The position numbers and the translations under genes were made by a program. The notes under the pieces are model-generated. The model was not told the origin of the DNA and searched no databases. It was given only the letters and a program-made list of their open reading frames with translations. From positions 39,329 to 103,328 of the forward strand of contig NZ_WUQZ01000010.1 in assembly GCF_009829075.1 (NCBI RefSeq): DNA of 64,000 nucleotides, read 5' to 3'. Shown piece after piece: positions 9,057-19,726 of the stretch. Each line of letters starts with the position of its first letter. Position 1 is the first letter of the stretch. This DNA comes from Sphingobacterium composti. Lineage in GTDB: Bacteria > Bacteroidota > Bacteroidia > Sphingobacteriales > Sphingobacteriaceae.

Positions 9057-12000
9057 ATGAATTTAAATTACTTATTACGAGTGATCAAATTAACCGCATT
9101 TCTGTATTTTATCGCATTCCTTCAGCTTAGTTATGCATCCTACTCCCAAACTATTACCTATACCTCTAATAGGGAGTCCTTGGAAAATATACTACAAGTC
9201 ATCAAGAGACAGACACAATATGAAGTTCTGGGAACGAAGGCTATGCTGGAAGGAAGTAAAACTGTATCCATAGCGGCAAGAAATATGCCTTTGGATGCCT
9301 TTTTAAAACAAATATTTGATAAGCAACCTGTAGGTTACAAAATCGTTGATCGCACCATCGTATTGACCAAAAACAAAAATAGCTCCCCTATATCTATCTC
9401 CCTTCCCAAAGAAGAAGAAATCCAACAGGGAATTACAATCACGGTGACAGATCAAAAAAAAGCGCCTATCGCAGGTGCCACTGTGTCATCCACGCAAGCT
9501 GACTTGGGTAAGACTGACAATAAAGGGGTATTCAAATTAAACGAACGCCCACAAGATGGAATTGTCATCATCAAGATGCTTGGTTTCGAGAGTTTAAGTT
9601 ATAAACTAAATGATAATCAGCAAACATTGCAGATTGCATTACAAGAAGATTTAAGTGAAGTGAGTGAGGTTATCATTACTGGCTACCAAACGATTAACAA
9701 AAACTCCTTTACAGGAACTGCAATCACAAAATCCGGGGAAGAGCTTAGACAAGTAAATCCACAAAACGTCTTGCAGGCCATGCAAGTATTTGATCCTTCA
9801 TTCAAATTATTGGACAACAATCTTTTGGGATCGAATCCCAATGCAATGCCTAACATCACGGTACGTGGTACCTCTGCACTTCCTACGGGCAACAATGAAA
9901 TCTTGCGTCGTGATAATATAATTACCAACACCAATATGCCGGCTTTTATTTTAGATGGCTATGAAGTTGGGGTAAGCAAAGTACTCGACTTGGATATGAC
10001 GCGTATTGAGTCCGTAACGATTCTAAAAGATGCAGCTGCTACAGCAATATATGGTTCAAGAGCAGCAAATGGCGTAGTAGTGATTACAACAAAGGTTCCA
10101 CAAGAAGGAAAATTACGCGTAAGCTATTCGCACGAGACCAATGTGAATGCGCCGGATTTATCAGACTACAATTTGTTAAATGCAAGTGACAAATTGGAAT
10201 ACGAAAGATTAGCTGGACTATACAGTAACGTTAATCAAAACATCGCTCAGATCGAATTGGATAAAGTCTACAACAATAAGTTAGCGAATGTGGTTGGAGG
10301 TATCAATACGGATTGGATCGCTCAACCTGTACGTACTGCAGTAGGACAAAAGCATGCGCTATACCTTGAAGGTGGCGCATCGACATTCAGGTATGGTATT
10401 GATTTACGCCACCAGACACGTCCTGGCGTAATGAAAGGTTCTGCCAGAAATCAGTATTCGGGCGGTGTAAACTTAAGTTATAACCTGAATAATAAAATCA
10501 AGTTTCAAAATGAACTCACGATAGCAGCAGTACAAGGCATAGAGTCACCATATGGCAATTTTGCCAATTACGCACGTATGAATCCATACTACCGAATGAC
10601 TGATGATAATGGAAATATACTGCAACAGGTGGACGAGTGGAACCGCTATTACAGCAATGGCTCTTCCTACGGTGAAAATGTTTTAAACCCACTGTATAAT
10701 GCAACACTAAGTAATTTTGATCAATCTAAATACACAGAGGTGATGAATAATTTGGCGGTAGACTACGAAATCACACAAGGTCTTCGTCTACGTGGTCAGT
10801 TAAGTTTATTAAAGCGTATGAGTCTTTACGACAGCTTCCTTTCGCCTAAATCAAACGAATTCTTTCACTACCCTACTAGCCAAACAGATCAAAAAGGAAG
10901 TTATACAAGTGGCAATAACGATGAAATCTATTGGGATGGAAACATCAGACTGAACTGGGTGAAAAACATCGGACAAAACAATATTAACATTGTAGCTGGA
11001 TCAAATATCCGCAGTGATTTTTCGGATTACCGTTCATTCACAGCACATGGATTTGCTAACGATAGATTCACAAGTATTGGATTTAGTAAAGGATACCTTG
11101 AAAATGCAAAGCCCTACAGTAGTCTTAATCAATCTCGTCTACTAGGTGCATTCTTGAGCGCAAACTATTCCTTTGCAAACACGTATTTATTTGATGCAAC
11201 AGTTCGCGCCGATGGTTCGTCTAAGTTTGGTTCCAATAATAGAGTTGCGCCATTCTGGTCAACAGGTATAGGTTGGAATGTTCACAATGAATCGTGGTTT
11301 GATGTGGCTTCGATATCTCAATTACGCTTTCGTGCGACTACTGGTGTGACAGGAGCTGTTCAGTTTTCACCGTATATGTCCCGTACGACTTACGCCTACC
11401 AACAAGACAATTGGTACTCTTCGGGTATTGGTGCTATTGTGAATAATTATGGTAATGACAACCTTAGCTGGCAAAAAACAAGATCTACGGATTTGGGTAT
11501 CGATTTAGCCTTATTCAATGACAGAATTACTATTTCACCCCGCTATTACTACAAGCTTACCAAGGATATCTTAGCGGATATAAACATCGCACCATCTACA
11601 GGCTTCGTATCCTACAAAGAAAACTTAGGTGATATGCAGAATAAAGGCTATGAATTAAACTTCAATGCATTCGCGCTTAAAAAACAAGATTGGACGTTGA
11701 GTTTTATGGCCAACTTTGTACGCAATGAAAATAAGATTGTAAAAATATCTAATGCACTGAAAAGTTATAATGACCGCGTTGATGATGCCCAAGGAGACAA
11801 TTCATTGATGGGTGTTCCCCTATTACGTTATAACGAAGGTCAATCAGTAGATGCAATTTATGCTGTACCTTCATTGGGTATAGATCCTGAAAATGGTAAA
11901 GAAATCTTCTTAACAAAAAACGGTACACTTTCCTACGATTGGGATGCTAAAGATATCACTGTAGTAGCAGTAGCTACTCCAAAGGCAGAAGGCTTCTTCG

Positions 12001-12428
12001 GAGCTACATTGCGCTACAAGCAGTTTACAGCAGTGACGTACCTTCAATTACGTGTTGGTGGTAAATCGTACAACCAAACAATAGTGGATCGTGTGGAAAA
12101 TGCTGACCCACGCTACAATGTTGACGATAGAGTATTGGCAGAAAAATGGAAGCAACCTGGAGATCATACATTCTACAAAAGTATCAGTGATCTCGGACAG
12201 ACACGTGTATCCTCTCGCTTCATCATGGATGATAATTTACTCAATCTACAGTCCCTGTTTATATCTTATGAAGCGAATCCAGAGTTTGCACAGAAACTAA
12301 GGTTATCAAACTTAAGAATCAGTGCGACAACGAATGATTTAATGCGATGGTCTTCTATTCAACAAGAACGCGGAATAAGTTATCCATTTGCACGTAGCGT
12401 TAGCTTCGCATTACAAGCCGCTTTTTAA
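9057..12428 (+). CDS. SusC/RagA TonB-linked outer-membrane transporter with STN domain
   Basis: A 1123-residue transporter. After the signal peptide (to about residue 30), an STN domain (about 35-105) is followed by a carboxypeptidase-like regulatory domain (about 125-195), a plug with the SusC signature (ESVTILKDAAATAIYGSRA) and a TonB-dependent beta-barrel to the aromatic C-terminus. It imports a polymer or peptide fragment captured by the SusD partner. The STN domain is the part that contacts FecR, which matches the sigma/FecR genes just upstream and implies substrate-induced expression. The accessory genes (DUF4843, PKD-like, TlpA-like) recall loci seen in genomes near protein- or glycan-use genes, but the substrate is not evident. 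Confidence 0.95.
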   Translation: MNLNYLLRVIKLTAFLYFIAFLQLSYASYSQTITYTSNRESLENILQVIKRQTQYEVLGTKAMLEGSKTVSIAARNMPLDAFLKQIFDKQPVGYKIVDRTIVLTKNKNSSPISISLPKEEEIQQGITITVTDQKKAPIAGATVSSTQADLGKTDNKGVFKLNERPQDGIVIIKMLGFESLSYKLNDNQQTLQIALQEDLSEVSEVIITGYQTINKNSFTGTAITKSGEELRQVNPQNVLQAMQVFDPSFKLLDNNLLGSNPNAMPNITVRGTSALPTGNNEILRRDNIITNTNMPAFILDGYEVGVSKVLDLDMTRIESVTILKDAAATAIYGSRAANGVVVITTKVPQEGKLRVSYSHETNVNAPDLSDYNLLNASDKLEYERLAGLYSNVNQNIAQIELDKVYNNKLANVVGGINTDWIAQPVRTAVGQKHALYLEGGASTFRYGIDLRHQTRPGVMKGSARNQYSGGVNLSYNLNNKIKFQNELTIAAVQGIESPYGNFANYARMNPYYRMTDDNGNILQQVDEWNRYYSNGSSYGENVLNPLYNATLSNFDQSKYTEVMNNLAVDYEITQGLRLRGQLSLLKRMSLYDSFLSPKSNEFFHYPTSQTDQKGSYTSGNNDEIYWDGNIRLNWVKNIGQNNINIVAGSNIRSDFSDYRSFTAHGFANDRFTSIGFSKGYLENAKPYSSLNQSRLLGAFLSANYSFANTYLFDATVRADGSSKFGSNNRVAPFWSTGIGWNVHNESWFDVASISQLRFRATTGVTGAVQFSPYMSRTTYAYQQDNWYSSGIGAIVNNYGNDNLSWQKTRSTDLGIDLALFNDRITISPRYYYKLTKDILADINIAPSTGFVSYKENLGDMQNKGYELNFNAFALKKQDWTLSFMANFVRNENKIVKISNALKSYNDRVDDAQGDNSLMGVPLLRYNEGQSVDAIYAVPSLGIDPENGKEIFLTKNGTLSYDWDAKDITVVAVATPKAEGFFGATLRYKQFTAVTYLQLRVGGKSYNQTIVDRVENADPRYNVDDRVLAEKWKQPGDHTFYKSISDLGQTRVSSRFIMDDNLLNLQSLFISYEANPEFAQKLRLSNLRISATTNDLMRWSSIQQERGISYPFARSVSFALQAAF

Positions 12429-12447
12429 CCACTTAAATTGTTTGAAA

Positions 12448-13947
12448 ATGAGAAAATCACTACCAATATATATTCTGCTCACGCTTTTACTAAGCACATC
12501 ATGTGCAAAATGGTTAGATATACAACCCGAAACAGAGATCGACAAATCGGCACTATTCACAACAGAAGATGGGTTTAAAGAAGCCCTGCTGGGTGTTTAT
12601 ATCCGAGGGAGTAAAACCGATCTCTATGGCAAAGAATTGACTGTAGGTACGCCAGAAGTCCTAGCACAAAACTATACCATCTCTTCATTTGATCCGTATC
12701 GCTACAAAGCGACAGCAGAATTCAAATACGATGATCAATATTTCGTGGGCAGAAAAGATAACATTTGGAAAGGCTTATACCATGGTATTGTCAATGCCAA
12801 TTTGATATTAGAGAACATAGATCAAAAACGTAACCTATTTAGAGGAGACAATTACAACCTTATCAAAGGTGAGGCCTATGCATTACGTGCGTATATGCAT
12901 TTTGATTTGTTACGTCTGTTTGCACCTAGCTTCAAGCAAAGCGCTACTGCGGAAGCTATTCCCTACGTAACTTCATACTCGAATCTATCTACTCAGTTCG
13001 CTACTGTAACAACGGTTATTGATTCGGTAGTAAATGACTTAGAGAAAGCTAAGGTATTACTAGAGAAAGACCCAATCATATCGAAGCTTTACGTTATCGG
13101 GTATCCCAATGAAACCGATACATTGGCCAATTCAGAAATGACCAATCCGGATTTGTTCCTACAGAATCGCAGGCACCGCTTGAATTATTATGCCGTATGT
13201 GCTTCTTTGGCTCGCGTATATTTGTATAAAGGAGATTATACCAAGGCGCTTTTAAATGCAAAAATCATCATTGATAGCAAGAAATTTCCGTGGACAAATG
13301 CCACCGACTTTATTGCTGTTGAAGAAAAAAATAAGGATAAAATTCAATACAAAGAACTTCTATTTGGCTGGTATATTCCGACATTGAATGACGACCTTAA
13401 CACCTATTGGTTTTCCAATGGAACAAGTGGAATGCACCTGGATCAGAATGATACACGCACAATCTATGAAATTTCTACTGTTGGTGCTACAGATATGCGT
13501 TATACGCAGTGGTTTTTGACAGTAAGTAGTGGAACCGACTATGTATCTGAAGTGGTTAAATACCGTAGAAATTCTCTTTCGGATGGTGCTGCTGCCAACT
13601 TACATTTCTTGATGGCCCCAGCTATCAAATTGAGTGAGGTGTATTTGATAGCGGCAGAAAGCAGTTTTGATACTAACCCTACCCAAGCGCGTCAATATTT
13701 GGATGAACTGCGTATCAATCGCGGAATTGAACAACCTACGACCATTACAACAAAGGATGCCTTTATTACTGAAATTTTGAAAGAAATTCGAAAAGACAAT
13801 TACGGTGAAGGTCAACTTTTCTATGCTTATAAAAGATTGCATCGTGCAATAAATGGTCTAAAAGGAACTTTAATACAGCCAGACAACAAATTCTTTGTAT
13901 TACCGCTGCCTGATGACGAGATCATATATGGTAACCAAAAAAAATAG
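12448..13947 (+). CDS. SusD/RagB family substrate-binding lipoprotein
   Basis: A 500-residue surface lipoprotein. The start at 12448 gives a proper signal peptide with the lipobox LLSTSC; the upstream in-frame extension overlaps the SusC gene and lacks signal character. The helical TPR-like SusD fold is indicated by KGEAYALRAYMHFDLLRLFAP and the C-terminal LSEVYLIAAESSF and ILKEIRKDNYGEGQLF segments. It should lie as a lid over the SusC barrel encoded 19 bases upstream. It differs clearly from the second SusD of the window. Confidence 0.95.
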   Translation: MRKSLPIYILLTLLLSTSCAKWLDIQPETEIDKSALFTTEDGFKEALLGVYIRGSKTDLYGKELTVGTPEVLAQNYTISSFDPYRYKATAEFKYDDQYFVGRKDNIWKGLYHGIVNANLILENIDQKRNLFRGDNYNLIKGEAYALRAYMHFDLLRLFAPSFKQSATAEAIPYVTSYSNLSTQFATVTTVIDSVVNDLEKAKVLLEKDPIISKLYVIGYPNETDTLANSEMTNPDLFLQNRRHRLNYYAVCASLARVYLYKGDYTKALLNAKIIIDSKKFPWTNATDFIAVEEKNKDKIQYKELLFGWYIPTLNDDLNTYWFSNGTSGMHLDQNDTRTIYEISTVGATDMRYTQWFLTVSSGTDYVSEVVKYRRNSLSDGAAANLHFLMAPAIKLSEVYLIAAESSFDTNPTQARQYLDELRINRGIEQPTTITTKDAFITEILKEIRKDNYGEGQLFYAYKRLHRAINGLKGTLIQPDNKFFVLPLPDDEIIYGNQKK

Positions 13948-13950
13948 AGT

Positions 13951-14772
13951 ATGAAAATTGAAACTATAACTACCTACATATTGATAAGTATAGCTTTAAG
14001 CATACTTACTTTTTCCGCTTGCAAACAAGCCGAACCTTTACTATACGACCGTGATGCGAATATTTATTTTGATTTGCCTTCGGCACAGAAAGACAGTATA
14101 GTCTACACATTCGCATATAATATGAATAAGGCTTCTGATACGATTTACATACCAGTAAGCCTATCTGGAATTCGTGAACCAAAAGAGCGATTTTATTCGG
14201 CATATGTGGAGCAAGACTCCTCTACAGCTGTGGAAGATGTGCATTTTGAAAAGCTAGCTCTACAGTACAAATTAGATGTTGGAGCGGGTAAAACATTCTT
14301 ACCCTTGGTGATTTACAATGTCCCTGATTTGGAAGAAAATTCCGTTTCGTTAATCATCAAATTAAAGGAATCAGCTGATTTTAATATTGAGAATCCTAAA
14401 ATCATTAAAGCTAAAGTTGTTTTTTCAGCCCGCTTGGAACAACCTATTTGGTGGAGCATGTGGCTGCAAGAATATTCCAGAACTAAACATCAATTATTTA
14501 TAATTGCTACTGATCAAACAACCTTGACCACAGAAGGTCTTGACGCACCGAAGAACCTATATTTTGCCGACATGTTACGTGCGATGCTGAACAATCCTTT
14601 TCAATGGGTGGATAGAAATCCGCAAAAAGGATATGAATTATCTACAAAAGATAATGGTGCTACCTATGACTTTTACCATAAGGATAACCCAAGTCGTACG
14701 ATTACCTTGAAGAAAAATGTTGGATCTGGACAATATCAATTTATTGACGAATTAGGAAGGGAGGTTAGATAA
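13951..14772 (+). CDS. DUF4843 family lipoprotein
   Basis: A 273-residue lipoprotein (lipobox LTFSAC at about residues 19-24). The segment from YDRDANIYFDLP through SIVYTFAYN and DTIYIPVSLSG matches the DUF4843 family, a component found behind SusC/SusD in many Bacteroidota loci. It starts 3 bases after the SusD stop and its stop codon overlaps the start of the next gene (TAATG), so translation is coupled. Biochemical function is unknown; a surface-exposed accessory binding role is inferred from the locus. Confidence 0.85.
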   Translation: MKIETITTYILISIALSILTFSACKQAEPLLYDRDANIYFDLPSAQKDSIVYTFAYNMNKASDTIYIPVSLSGIREPKERFYSAYVEQDSSTAVEDVHFEKLALQYKLDVGAGKTFLPLVIYNVPDLEENSVSLIIKLKESADFNIENPKIIKAKVVFSARLEQPIWWSMWLQEYSRTKHQLFIIATDQTTLTTEGLDAPKNLYFADMLRAMLNNPFQWVDRNPQKGYELSTKDNGATYDFYHKDNPSRTITLKKNVGSGQYQFIDELGREVR

Positions 14773-16217
14773 TGATAATACATGTAAACTATAAACTAAA
14801 ACTAATTGCTGCGGTATGTTTGAGCGTATTTATCACACTCACGGCATGCTATAAAGACAAAGGTAATTACGAATACGATATGCCTGTTATTCCCAAAGTA
14901 GAGGGACTCGACACCTTGTATTATGCAAATGTAGGTGACAGCCTTATTATTAGTCCTATTTATAAAGATATAGCGCCTGAAGACATTGAAGCAAATTGGG
15001 AAATAGCGGTACCTGAAGCGGTAAACTACGATCAATACAAGTATACGGGAAATTCACTGCGCACGATTTTTGGCTTGCAAGCTAAACTATACAATGCGCG
15101 ACTTACACTAACCAATAAATCAAATGGAATTAAATATTTCTACGACTTCAAAATTCAAGGGAATACCGAATTTTCTAAAGGAACTTTGGTTTTGAGTTTA
15201 GAAAATGGAAAGTCTCAACTTTCTTTTATCAAACCAAATGGAGACGTCCAGGCGCGCATTTACGAGTCCATTAACCTAAAGCCACTTCCTGATAATCCTT
15301 TGTCAATTCATTACATGACAAATAAATTTACAGGTAATACCCCATTAGGCTATTGGATCATAAGCAAAAATGGAGGCGTACGATTGAATGTGAATAACCT
15401 TGTACAAGAAGAATTAAAGCCTGGAACGTTGGAAGATAACTTCTTCCTGGCTCCTAGTCCATTAGAAGTAGGTAGTTTGCAAATGACACCCAACGGCGTA
15501 CTTATGGGTGTGATAAATGGCAAATTCTATGGAGGTACCACCAATACATGGGATCAAGCTAATACCTACGGTATGTTTGGCTCCTATGCGGATGGCGACT
15601 ATGAACTTCACAACAATTTTATTTTGACGAATGTGAATGACAACCTTAGTATGATTGCTTTTGAGAAGAACAAAAAGCAGTTTCTTCGATTAAACAATTA
15701 TGGCTCGCCGATGTATTTTGGAACACAATATTCGGTAATGGTAGCTGATATTTTTGATCCAATGAATCTAGGCCTAGATTTATTACATATGGTTCAAATA
15801 AATAATACGGACACCTATGCCTACGCAAAAGACCAAGCGGGTGTGGTTTATGAATTGAAGTTTAATGTGAATTTTAATGGACCCTTTACATTTACACCGG
15901 TCCATAAGAAGACATTTTCCAATCAGCAGATCATTACCCCTAACAGTAAAATCATTGCGACGCGTATTGGATATATTTTTATTGCCAGCGGTAATAAAGT
16001 ATTTCGCTACACACCGCTTAACGGTAATATACTTGAGATAGACACTAAATTTCGAGACAACGTAACGATGCTTAAACTTTCGGATGATGAACAAACATTA
16101 ATCATGGGATCAGGTTCTACACTTTTCTACACAAACATTTCGACAGGAAATAATGGAATACTCCTGAAAAAAATTGAAGGTATTCCAGGTACAGCAGTTG
16201 ATATAACTTGGCGATAA
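14772..16217 (+). CDS. PKD-like family lipoprotein
   Basis: A 481-residue lipoprotein beginning with a signal and lipobox ITLTAC, followed by the telltale YKDKGNYEYDMP stretch. This is the hallmark of the PKD-like lipoprotein family linked to DUF4843/SusCD loci. The N-terminal third is Ig/PKD-like; the remainder has repeated beta segments suggesting a propeller. It overlaps the DUF4843 stop by one base. Probably a surface glycan- or peptide-binding accessory protein; no catalytic motif was seen. Confidence 0.85.
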   Translation: MIIHVNYKLKLIAAVCLSVFITLTACYKDKGNYEYDMPVIPKVEGLDTLYYANVGDSLIISPIYKDIAPEDIEANWEIAVPEAVNYDQYKYTGNSLRTIFGLQAKLYNARLTLTNKSNGIKYFYDFKIQGNTEFSKGTLVLSLENGKSQLSFIKPNGDVQARIYESINLKPLPDNPLSIHYMTNKFTGNTPLGYWIISKNGGVRLNVNNLVQEELKPGTLEDNFFLAPSPLEVGSLQMTPNGVLMGVINGKFYGGTTNTWDQANTYGMFGSYADGDYELHNNFILTNVNDNLSMIAFEKNKKQFLRLNNYGSPMYFGTQYSVMVADIFDPMNLGLDLLHMVQINNTDTYAYAKDQAGVVYELKFNVNFNGPFTFTPVHKKTFSNQQIITPNSKIIATRIGYIFIASGNKVFRYTPLNGNILEIDTKFRDNVTMLKLSDDEQTLIMGSGSTLFYTNISTGNNGILLKKIEGIPGTAVDITWR

Positions 16218-16240
16218 ACACTATTTAAAAAATACATACT

Positions 16241-17377
16241 ATGAAATCATTATATACATTACTTGCAGCACTTTTGGTTAGTAATCTGTCGCTGGCACAA
16301 GACAACAATTTCCAAATCGACGGAAAAGCACCTAAAAGTTTGGATGGTAAAAAAATATACTTAGACTATGTCAACAACGGCTATTCTGTTGCGGACTCAG
16401 CCATAATCAAAAATGGTAAATTCGCTTTCAAGGGTCAAGTAGAAGAACCTAATTATGCCCGTATGATACTAGACAAGGAAGGTCTTGGCAAAATGAAAAC
16501 GCAATACAACGGTGATCGTCTTTACTTTTATATCGGAAATGAAAAGTATAAATTTTCGGTAACTGATTCGATAAAAACTGCAGCAATTACAGGTTCTGCC
16601 TTACATCAAGCATTTCAGGAATACTTGGATTTTATTGGCGGTGATTTTATGAATATTATTAATAAAGCAAATGCTACGTTTAATGCTGTACCACAAGATG
16701 CAGCCGATAAAAATGAACAGTATGCAGCCATCAAATCAAAATTTGATAAAATATTTGATGATAGAACAGATAAACAATTGGAGTTTGCGAAGATTAATAC
16801 CGATTCATTTTTTGCTGCAGAAGCATTAACAGAAGTAGCAAATAAAAAAGGTACTCAAGCTATAGAGCCTACTTTCCTTGAACTGAATCGTGCAGTCAGA
16901 ACTTCTATAAAAGGAAAAGAATTAGAATCTCGTATCCTAGCAGACAAAAATATTGTTGTGGGTAGTATGGCCCCAAATTTTTCGCAGCCAGACAAAGATG
17001 GAAAAATGATTCAGTTGGCAGACTTCAAAGGTAAATTTGTACTCCTTGACTTTTGGGCGAGTTGGTGTGCGCCTTGTAGAGCTGAAAACCCCAATTTAAA
17101 GAAGGCTTATATTAATTTTAAACCAAAAGGATTAGAGGTTTTTGCCGTATCAATAGATGAAAACAACGGTCGAGAAGCTTGGCTAAAAGCTATTAAAGAT
17201 GACGATTTACCTTGGATACATGCTGCAGACTTAAAGGGTTGGCGAAATGAGGCCGCGGTCCTATATGGTGTTCGAGGCGTACCACAAAATTACTTAATAG
17301 ACCCATCTGGTAAGATCGTTGCTATAAATCTAAAAGAAGAAAATCTGCATAAAGTATTAGCAGAACTCGTCAAGTAA
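16241..17377 (+). CDS. TlpA-like thiol-disulfide oxidoreductase with DUF4369 domain
   Basis: A 378-residue exported protein with a cleavable signal (to about residue 19). A DUF4369 domain (about 22-125, KIYLDYVNNGYSVADSAIIKNG) is followed by a helical linker and a C-terminal thioredoxin domain with the active site FWASWCAPCRAENP and the cis-proline loop RGVPQNYL. It probably reduces or isomerises disulfides in exported proteins; proteins of this build are common last genes of SusCD loci. It follows the PKD-like gene by 23 bases and is closed by a terminator. Confidence 0.9.
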   Translation: MKSLYTLLAALLVSNLSLAQDNNFQIDGKAPKSLDGKKIYLDYVNNGYSVADSAIIKNGKFAFKGQVEEPNYARMILDKEGLGKMKTQYNGDRLYFYIGNEKYKFSVTDSIKTAAITGSALHQAFQEYLDFIGGDFMNIINKANATFNAVPQDAADKNEQYAAIKSKFDKIFDDRTDKQLEFAKINTDSFFAAEALTEVANKKGTQAIEPTFLELNRAVRTSIKGKELESRILADKNIVVGSMAPNFSQPDKDGKMIQLADFKGKFVLLDFWASWCAPCRAENPNLKKAYINFKPKGLEVFAVSIDENNGREAWLKAIKDDDLPWIHAADLKGWRNEAAVLYGVRGVPQNYLIDPSGKIVAINLKEENLHKVLAELVK

Positions 17378-17412
17378 TAGTGTCCAAAAACATTTTGATC
17401 CGTTGAAATGTT

Positions 17413-17453
17413 AACCAGGTTACAGGCTAAGTCCAGTAATCTGGTTTTTTTTT
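17413..17453 (+). terminator. Intrinsic terminator of the SusCD/TlpA operon
   Basis: An 11-bp stem (AACCAGGTTAC / GTAATCTGGTT, one mismatch) with a 12-base loop is followed by a run of T. It lies 36 bases after the TlpA-like stop codon and ends the nine-kilobase uptake operon. Confidence 0.85.
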
Positions 17454-17508
17454 AGAGAACTTTTTAAGGCTAAGGTTGTTCGACATTAATAAACAGAAAG
17501 GATTGAGA

Positions 17509-18177
17509 ATGGGAATAAATGGAAATACAAATAATACTTTAAACTCAACAAAAAAAAACCTATCAAGAAATAAGCGAATTCCAAAAATTCTTGAAAATCA
17601 AATTCTAAAGGCTTTATCTCATTATCCAGAGTTAAAGCGTACCAATATACGATTTGTTTTTACCCGAAAATTGAAGTCATCTATTATGGCAGCTAGGCCT
17701 GTTGTTCATACCTTACTTGGCCCCAGGGGTAAAAGAGCATATGAAATCCTGATTAAACCCGTATTTAAATTGACGCATACCATACAACCAATTCACCGTA
17801 TATCCGATGAAGTCTTGATTGGATGGATAGGCCATGAGCTAGGACATATTATGGATTATGAACAGCGTTCTACATTCAGTGTAGCAAAATTTGGTTTATT
17901 ATATTTGATTTCTAGACCTTATATCCGTAAAGCTGAACGTGTGGCTGATACTTTTGCTGTTAATCGAGGAATGGGATCCTATATTCTGGCAACAAAAGAT
18001 TATATTTTGAGCAACAGTGAATTACCTCAGAAATACAAAGATAAAATAGCAAAGTTATATTTATCACCCGATGATATTGTAGAATTGGTAGCTAAGATGG
18101 AAAAGAAAAAATCAAATGCAAATCGAGAAGAGCTAATAAAAGAAGAAACCGATATTGTGAAAGAAATTAAATCATAA
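17509..18177 (+). CDS. Zinc metallopeptidase, HEXXH type (M48-like)
   Basis: A 222-residue protein with the zincin motif GHELGHIMDY (His at about residues 109 and 113) and a downstream ERVAD glutamate/aspartate motif (about 143-147) as third ligand, the M48/gluzincin arrangement. Between them a short hydrophobic segment (FGLLYLISRPYI) may touch the membrane. There is no N-terminal signal. The ATG at 17509 has an AAAGGA-like site just upstream and is preferred over an upstream TTG. The C-terminus is lysine/glutamate rich. It stands alone after a terminator, so the substrate and partner are unknown. Confidence 0.75.
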   Translation: MGINGNTNNTLNSTKKNLSRNKRIPKILENQILKALSHYPELKRTNIRFVFTRKLKSSIMAARPVVHTLLGPRGKRAYEILIKPVFKLTHTIQPIHRISDEVLIGWIGHELGHIMDYEQRSTFSVAKFGLLYLISRPYIRKAERVADTFAVNRGMGSYILATKDYILSNSELPQKYKDKIAKLYLSPDDIVELVAKMEKKKSNANREELIKEETDIVKEIKS

Positions 18178-18208
18178 AATTTCTTATACAATATCAGTTT
18201 ACTACTAA

Positions 18209-19726
18209 TTATAAAGTCTTAATATAATTTTCAAATTCCTGGAAATCTTCTTCTTTCATGACACGAGGAATTTTTGTTTGTCCTCCCAACTTTTTAAATT
18301 TTTCACTCCAAGCGTAGAAATGCGTGACTGGTATTACATTTACCTGAATTTCATCTAACGCTTGATTTCTTGCAACTTTGTAATTTTTATTGGAATCTTT
18401 CAATTCTTGATCTAAAGTTTCTTTAATTTCCGAAGACACTAAGATCTTATCTGCACCCAAATACCAACGATTAATGTTTTTATCGCCATCTTTTATCGAA
18501 GCAACCGTAAATTCACTAATGTGAAGATTAAATTTTTCTTCCAATTTCTGAATGGCATTATTCATTTGATGAACTGAAAGCTGTTCACCTACTACATTTA
18601 AAAAATGCTTGGTGCGTCCACTGATAATAATTTCAGCACGTTCTTTGTCTGTAAACATTACTGTATCACCAATCATATATCGCCAAGCCCCCGATACAGT
18701 AGAGATTAAAAGCACGTATTCCACATCTTCTTCTACTTGATCTATGGTCAGCACTTGCGCGGATGATTTAACAGAGCCGTCTTCATCCATATTTTCGTCA
18801 ACAAATGGTACAAATTCAAAAAATACGCCATTATCAACTATAAGTGCCATACCATTAGTATTTGGCCTTTTTTGAGTTGCTAGGTATCCTTCAGATGCCA
18901 GATAAGTATCAATATAAATCATGGGATGCGCGAATAGTTTTTCAAAACTTTTGCGATAAGGACCAAACGCTACCCCCCCAGTCGTATATACACGCAAATT
19001 TGGCCAAATGTCATGAATTGTTTCAACGTTATTGTAACGAATTATCTCCTTCAATAAAATTTCAGACCACGATGGAATACCTGACATACTGCCAATATCC
19101 CAATTTTTAGCTGCTTTAATTATTTTACCAAGACGTTCATCCCATTCCTTACTAGCTGCAATGTGACGCCCAGGCTTATAAAATTTTCGAAACCATAAAG
19201 GAATATTGGCAGCTGATATACCGCTAATTTCACCTTCTAAAAATCCATTGTTATCCTTCAATTGTGTGCTACTACCAAGCATCATAATATCCTTTTCGAA
19301 GAAATCAGCGGGTAAATCAAAGTTTTTAAGACTAAGAATTTGTTGAATCCCAGATTTTTTAATTGCATCAATCATGTCATCGGTTACGGGAATAGCCTTA
19401 CTATTACTAGTTGTGCCACTACTCAAAGCAAAATACCTCTGCCCTCCTGGCCAAGTAATATTTTCATGCCCCTGATGAAGATAATGCCACCACTGCTCAT
19501 GAATTTTGTCGTAATCATAAATGGGAACTTCTGATTGAAAGGCCTTGATTGGGTCTGTTTCCAAAAGAATATTTGAAAAATTGTATTTTCTTCCAAATGC
19601 TGTTTCTTTTGCTCTGTTGAGCAAAGAAAGCAAAACTTCTTGTTGCGCTTTTATTGGATTAGGATCTGAACTAATTATACCAGAAACGCCAATTGCTCGT
19701 TTTATAATCTCACCAATTATTGCCAT
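18209..19726 (-). CDS. GH3 auxin-responsive promoter family protein (acyl-adenylate-forming)
   Basis: A 505-residue protein of the GH3 branch of the ANL adenylating superfamily. The ATP/AMP-binding loop reads FALSSGTTSNSKAIPV (about residues 99-114), and further GH3 features follow: LRVYTTGGVAFGPYR, TYLASEGYLATQ and the hinge YMIGDTVMFTDKERAEIIISGRTKHF. Plant relatives conjugate acyl acids to amino acids; bacterial members are common in Bacteroidota and mostly uncharacterised. It converges with the metallopeptidase gene and appears monocistronic. Confidence 0.9.
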   Translation of the reverse strand: MAIIGEIIKRAIGVSGIISSDPNPIKAQQEVLLSLLNRAKETAFGRKYNFSNILLETDPIKAFQSEVPIYDYDKIHEQWWHYLHQGHENITWPGGQRYFALSSGTTSNSKAIPVTDDMIDAIKKSGIQQILSLKNFDLPADFFEKDIMMLGSSTQLKDNNGFLEGEISGISAANIPLWFRKFYKPGRHIAASKEWDERLGKIIKAAKNWDIGSMSGIPSWSEILLKEIIRYNNVETIHDIWPNLRVYTTGGVAFGPYRKSFEKLFAHPMIYIDTYLASEGYLATQKRPNTNGMALIVDNGVFFEFVPFVDENMDEDGSVKSSAQVLTIDQVEEDVEYVLLISTVSGAWRYMIGDTVMFTDKERAEIIISGRTKHFLNVVGEQLSVHQMNNAIQKLEEKFNLHISEFTVASIKDGDKNINRWYLGADKILVSSEIKETLDQELKDSNKNYKVARNQALDEIQVNVIPVTHFYAWSEKFKKLGGQTKIPRVMKEEDFQEFENYIKTL